NCBI GenBank assembly: GCA_945861175.1
Contig: CAMATR010000049.1
Coordinates: forward strand, 1 to 8,486
DNA from: Chitinophaga pinensis
Lineage (GTDB): Bacteria; Bacteroidota; Bacteroidia; Flavobacteriales_D; Crocinitomicaceae
DNA: 8,486 nt
Direction of reading: 5' to 3'
The notes beneath the pieces are model-generated. The model had not been told where the DNA came from and did not search any database. It worked only from the letters and a program-made list of their open reading frames with translations. The position numbers and the translations under genes were made by a program. This document shows, one piece after another, positions 6,610 to 8,486 of the stretch (its first letter is position 1; the number at the start of each line of letters is the position of its first letter).

Positions 6610-6936
6610 ATGACCATTCAAGAAGCACAAAATAAAGTAGACCAATGGATCAAGGAATTTGGTGTGCGCTATTTTAATGAGTTGACGAATACTGCCATGC
6701 TAATGGAGGAAGTAGGAGAAGTCGCGAGGATAATGGCACGCCGCTATGGCGAACAAAGCGAGAAAGAATCAGATAAGGACAAGGATCTTGGAGATGAGAT
6801 GGCAGATGTACTTTTTGTGCTAATTTGTTTGGCAAATCAAACAGGAATAGACTTGGAGGCATCCTTGAAAAAAAATTTAGATAAAAAAACACAACGTGAT
6901 AACTCACGTCACAAAGACAATGAAAAACTAAGATGA
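6610..6936 (+). CDS. MazG-like nucleotide pyrophosphohydrolase
   Basis: Members of this all-alpha NTP pyrophosphohydrolase group cleave nucleoside triphosphates to the monophosphate and pyrophosphate, often clearing non-canonical nucleotides. The 108 residues form a single MazG domain. The two magnesium-binding helices are visible: EEVGE (33-37, with Glu34 and Glu37) and DEMADVLF (62-69, with Glu63 and Asp66), the ExxE...ExxD arrangement. Between them lies a charged, lysine- and aspartate-rich loop (48-60). The protein is less than half the length of two-domain E. coli MazG, so I give no symbol. It starts 22 bp after dtd and its stop overlaps the start of the next gene (ATGA at 6933-6936). 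The nucleotide substrate cannot be read from the sequence. Confidence 0.88.
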   Translation: MTIQEAQNKVDQWIKEFGVRYFNELTNTAMLMEEVGEVARIMARRYGEQSEKESDKDKDLGDEMADVLFVLICLANQTGIDLEASLKKNLDKKTQRDNSRHKDNEKLR

Positions 6937-7550
6937 TAGAGCTATCAAAACTACGTGCAGAGCTGCAAGAGATATTACCAGAAAAAGGCATCTCCGAGCT
7001 CAATGATTTTCAATCGAAGGTAATTGACGGTCTAAAATCAGGGAAAAACTTATTGATTGAGGGCCATGACGGTGCGGGAAAAACAACAGCCCTTCTTTTA
7101 AGTATACTTCAAAAAATTACTGAAGCTAGCGAGGGGTCTCCGCGAGCAATTATTATTTGCTCCTCAGATGATAAGGCCTATGCATTGCACGCAACATTGG
7201 AAAAAATATGTAGATTATTAGATTTAACAGTAGATCTTGCTCATGACAGAGGGAATAAGCTGCAGCAGCGCAATGATATATTTGATGGCACGGAGATAAT
7301 TGTTGGCACTGCAAGAAGATTATATGAACTTTATATTCAAAACGGATACAATGTGAGCAAACTGAAATTGTTCATATTGGATGACGCCATTGATATCTTC
7401 AAGAGCGGTTACAAATCACAGCTCACGAGAATTGCTGAAAGTTTGCCTAAGTGTCAACATATACTGGCTTCGCAAAGCTTCAGTGACAAACGAATTGAAG
7501 AATACCTCGATCTTTTTGTACCCATTTCCATGCAGATTGAAGCAGATTAA
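6933..7550 (+). CDS. Single-domain DEAD-box-like P-loop protein (degenerate, lacks RecA domain 2)
   Basis: The 205 residues resemble the first RecA-like domain of a superfamily 2 helicase. A Q-motif-like stretch LNDFQSKVI (23-31) leads into Walker A GHDGAGKTT (44-52). Later come a region like motif Ib, VGTARRLYEL (124-133), and motif II in the form LDDAID (149-154). Position 180-182 reads SQS where motif III would be SAT. Motif II is therefore DDAI rather than DEAD: the catalytic Glu is Asp and the last Asp is Ile. The protein ends there, with no second RecA domain and no motifs IV-VI, and the next ORF does not supply them. It may bind ATP, but unwinding on its own is unlikely. It overlaps the MazG-like gene by 4 bp (ATGA), implying coupled translation. 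A conserved non-helicase role or a partner protein is possible; decay seems less likely because the frame is intact. Confidence 0.75.
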   Translation: MIELSKLRAELQEILPEKGISELNDFQSKVIDGLKSGKNLLIEGHDGAGKTTALLLSILQKITEASEGSPRAIIICSSDDKAYALHATLEKICRLLDLTVDLAHDRGNKLQQRNDIFDGTEIIVGTARRLYELYIQNGYNVSKLKLFILDDAIDIFKSGYKSQLTRIAESLPKCQHILASQSFSDKRIEEYLDLFVPISMQIEAD

Positions 7551-7584
7551 TTATTAAAAAATTAACTGATGTTTATTTTTAGCT

Positions 7585-7959
7585 ATGTCACGTGAAGAAT
7601 TAAAAGAATTACGCCCAGAATTATTTTTAGAACAAAATGATGGCTCCAAATCATTGGAACTTTTCCAAAATCAGGTGCTTCGGCCAATTCTCAAATACCA
7701 GCATAGTATGCTAATTGGATCGGTAAATTCGCATATTCTTCTTAAAAGAATCTTGAATGAAAGAGGTTCACGCCTGGAATTTCAAGAAAAAATTAAACAA
7801 TTCATCAATAGTCAAAATAGCTTAAAAAACCAACTTATTGGTTACGTGATTGGTTTGATGACTAGTTCGGAGTTCGATTTTTACTTGAAAAATCAGCAAG
7901 AAATAAACAAAAGAATTCATGGTATGATTTGCCAAAGAATAGCTGACGCCTTGTATTGA
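7585..7959 (+). CDS. Small conserved helical protein of unknown function
   Basis: The 124-residue product has no signal peptide, membrane segment or cysteine cluster and looks mostly alpha-helical. Conspicuous stretches are ELRPELF (8-14), FQNQVLRPILKYQ (27-39), SLKNQLIGYVIGLM (79-92) and NKRIHGMICQRI (108-119). From memory it resembles a small Bacteroidota family that databases sometimes label glyoxalase, but I see no glyoxalase metal-binding pattern and do not adopt that name. It lies 34 bp after the DEAD-like gene in the same direction, so it may be the last gene of that operon. It could instead have its own start, since TATTTTTAG at 7574-7582 loosely resembles a -7 element. It converges on the NUDIX gene with 2 bp between stops. 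The ATG at 7585 is followed at once by family-like sequence. Confidence 0.8.
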   Translation: MSREELKELRPELFLEQNDGSKSLELFQNQVLRPILKYQHSMLIGSVNSHILLKRILNERGSRLEFQEKIKQFINSQNSLKNQLIGYVIGLMTSSEFDFYLKNQQEINKRIHGMICQRIADALY

Positions 7960-7961
7960 TA

Positions 7962-8396
7962 TCACATTTTTTGCTGAATCATTTGTGCTACCAATTTATC
8001 GATTGGAAATGTAAAATGCTCAATCTCTAACTGGTCAACAGCAATCCATCGATGCTTTTCACCTTCTTCTTTTAGCGGCACATCGTGTTTATCAGTTTCA
8101 ATGAATTCCCATTCTTCTGCAGCTACATGATAATAAAAAGAATGAATCTGATGTTTGGGATTGAATGCTGATTCCTGGAAAAAATCGTTGAAATAAAAGA
8201 GTTCGCCCACCTCTACCGCTAAATTCAATTCTTCGATAAATTCACGCTTCAATGCCTCCGTGAACCCTTCACCGAATTCGAGTCCACCCCCGGGGAATTT
8301 CGTAAAAGAATATCCATTGCGGCATTCATCCGACACCAATACTTGTCGCAATTCATTAACAAGTAATCCATATACTCGAATATTGAATGGAAACAT
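7962..8396 (-). CDS. NUDIX hydrolase
   Basis: NUDIX enzymes hydrolyse nucleoside diphosphates linked to another group, using a metal held by the Nudix box. Here the box runs from Gly37 to Leu59: Gly37, Glu43 and then REFIEEL (51-57), matching GX5EX7REUXEEXGU except that the final Gly is Asn58. The metal-binding glutamates (Glu52, Glu55, Glu56) are intact. The 144 residues form one domain, starting FNIRVYGLLVN and ending in an amphipathic helix. The substrate cannot be predicted. The ATG at 8396 is preceded by AAAGG on the minus strand, one of the few recognisable Shine-Dalgarno-like sequences in the window, and lies 7 bp after the stop of the gene upstream, so the two are probably co-transcribed. 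Confidence 0.92.
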   Translation of the reverse strand: MFPFNIRVYGLLVNELRQVLVSDECRNGYSFTKFPGGGLEFGEGFTEALKREFIEELNLAVEVGELFYFNDFFQESAFNPKHQIHSFYYHVAAEEWEFIETDKHDVPLKEEGEKHRWIAVDQLEIEHFTFPIDKLVAQMIQQKM

Positions 8397-8403
8397 CCTG
8401 CCT

Positions 8404-8486
8404 TTAAGCTTTATCTAGGATTGTTTTGATATCTGGCTTGAAATACAATTCTGATTTCAATACCTTACCATCCTCTCGGTAAATAG
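8404..8486 (-). CDS. C-terminal end of an unidentified protein (partial)
   Basis: On the minus strand a frame is open from the right edge for 26 codons to a TAA at 8406-8404. The tail includes KVLKSELYFKPDIKTILDKA, a plausible hydrophilic C-terminus. The stop is 7 bp before the NUDIX start, the usual spacing for operon partners, and this is the main reason to accept it. No family can be named from so short a piece. Confidence 0.6.
   Translation of the reverse strand, partial: IYREDGKVLKSELYFKPDIKTILDKA

Noticed and set aside
6933..7959. A split helicase, with the gene at 7585 supplying the second RecA domain
   Set aside because: The downstream protein has no helicase motif IV, V or VI and looks purely helical; the two frames are separated by 34 bp and there is no sign of a frameshift.

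Overview
The window looks like a chromosomal segment of a member of the Bacteroidota, most likely order Flavobacteriales. Four things suggest this: a predicted secreted protein ending in a type IX secretion (T9SS) sorting domain, a GldA-type gliding-associated ABC ATPase, Bacteroidota-style -7 promoter elements (TAnnTTTG) in place of sigma70 boxes, and AT-rich genes mostly lacking Shine-Dalgarno sequences. I see no rRNA, tRNA, CRISPR array, insertion sequence or phage gene. No gene-free stretch exceeds 95 bp.

Layout. (1) 1-844, plus strand: the last codons of an unidentified gene, then truA (tRNA pseudouridine synthase), which probably starts at TTG. (2) 848-2812, minus strand: a 654-residue exported protein, converging on truA with only 3 bp between the stops. 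It joins a c-type haem domain, a two-copper monooxygenase core of the PHM/DBM type, two Ig-like repeats and a T9SS sorting domain. Its start codon sits 2 bp from a 35-bp near-perfect inverted repeat. (3) 2903-5085, minus strand: gldA followed 2 bp later by tyrS, a probable two-gene operon. (4) 5086-5180: a divergent promoter region. (5) 5181-7550, plus strand: a tight run of rsgA, dtd, a MazG-like pyrophosphohydrolase and a one-domain DEAD-box-like protein, followed 34 bp later by a small all-helical protein of unknown function (7585-7959). (6) 7962-8486, minus strand: a NUDIX hydrolase converging on (5) with a 2-bp gap, and the tail of another unidentified gene.

How the genes fit together. 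Most are housekeeping functions around translation and its quality control: tRNA modification (TruA), tRNA charging (TyrRS), ribosome maturation (RsgA) and removal of D-amino acids from tRNA (Dtd). Two nucleotide-cleaning hydrolases (MazG-like and NUDIX) add to this. The accessory element is the haem-copper monooxygenase-like protein. All six copper ligands expected for the PHM fold can be placed by eye, but the residues PHM uses to hold a peptide carboxylate are not conserved, so its substrate is probably something else. The second less ordinary gene is the helicase-like protein, which has only the first RecA domain and degenerate motifs II and III.
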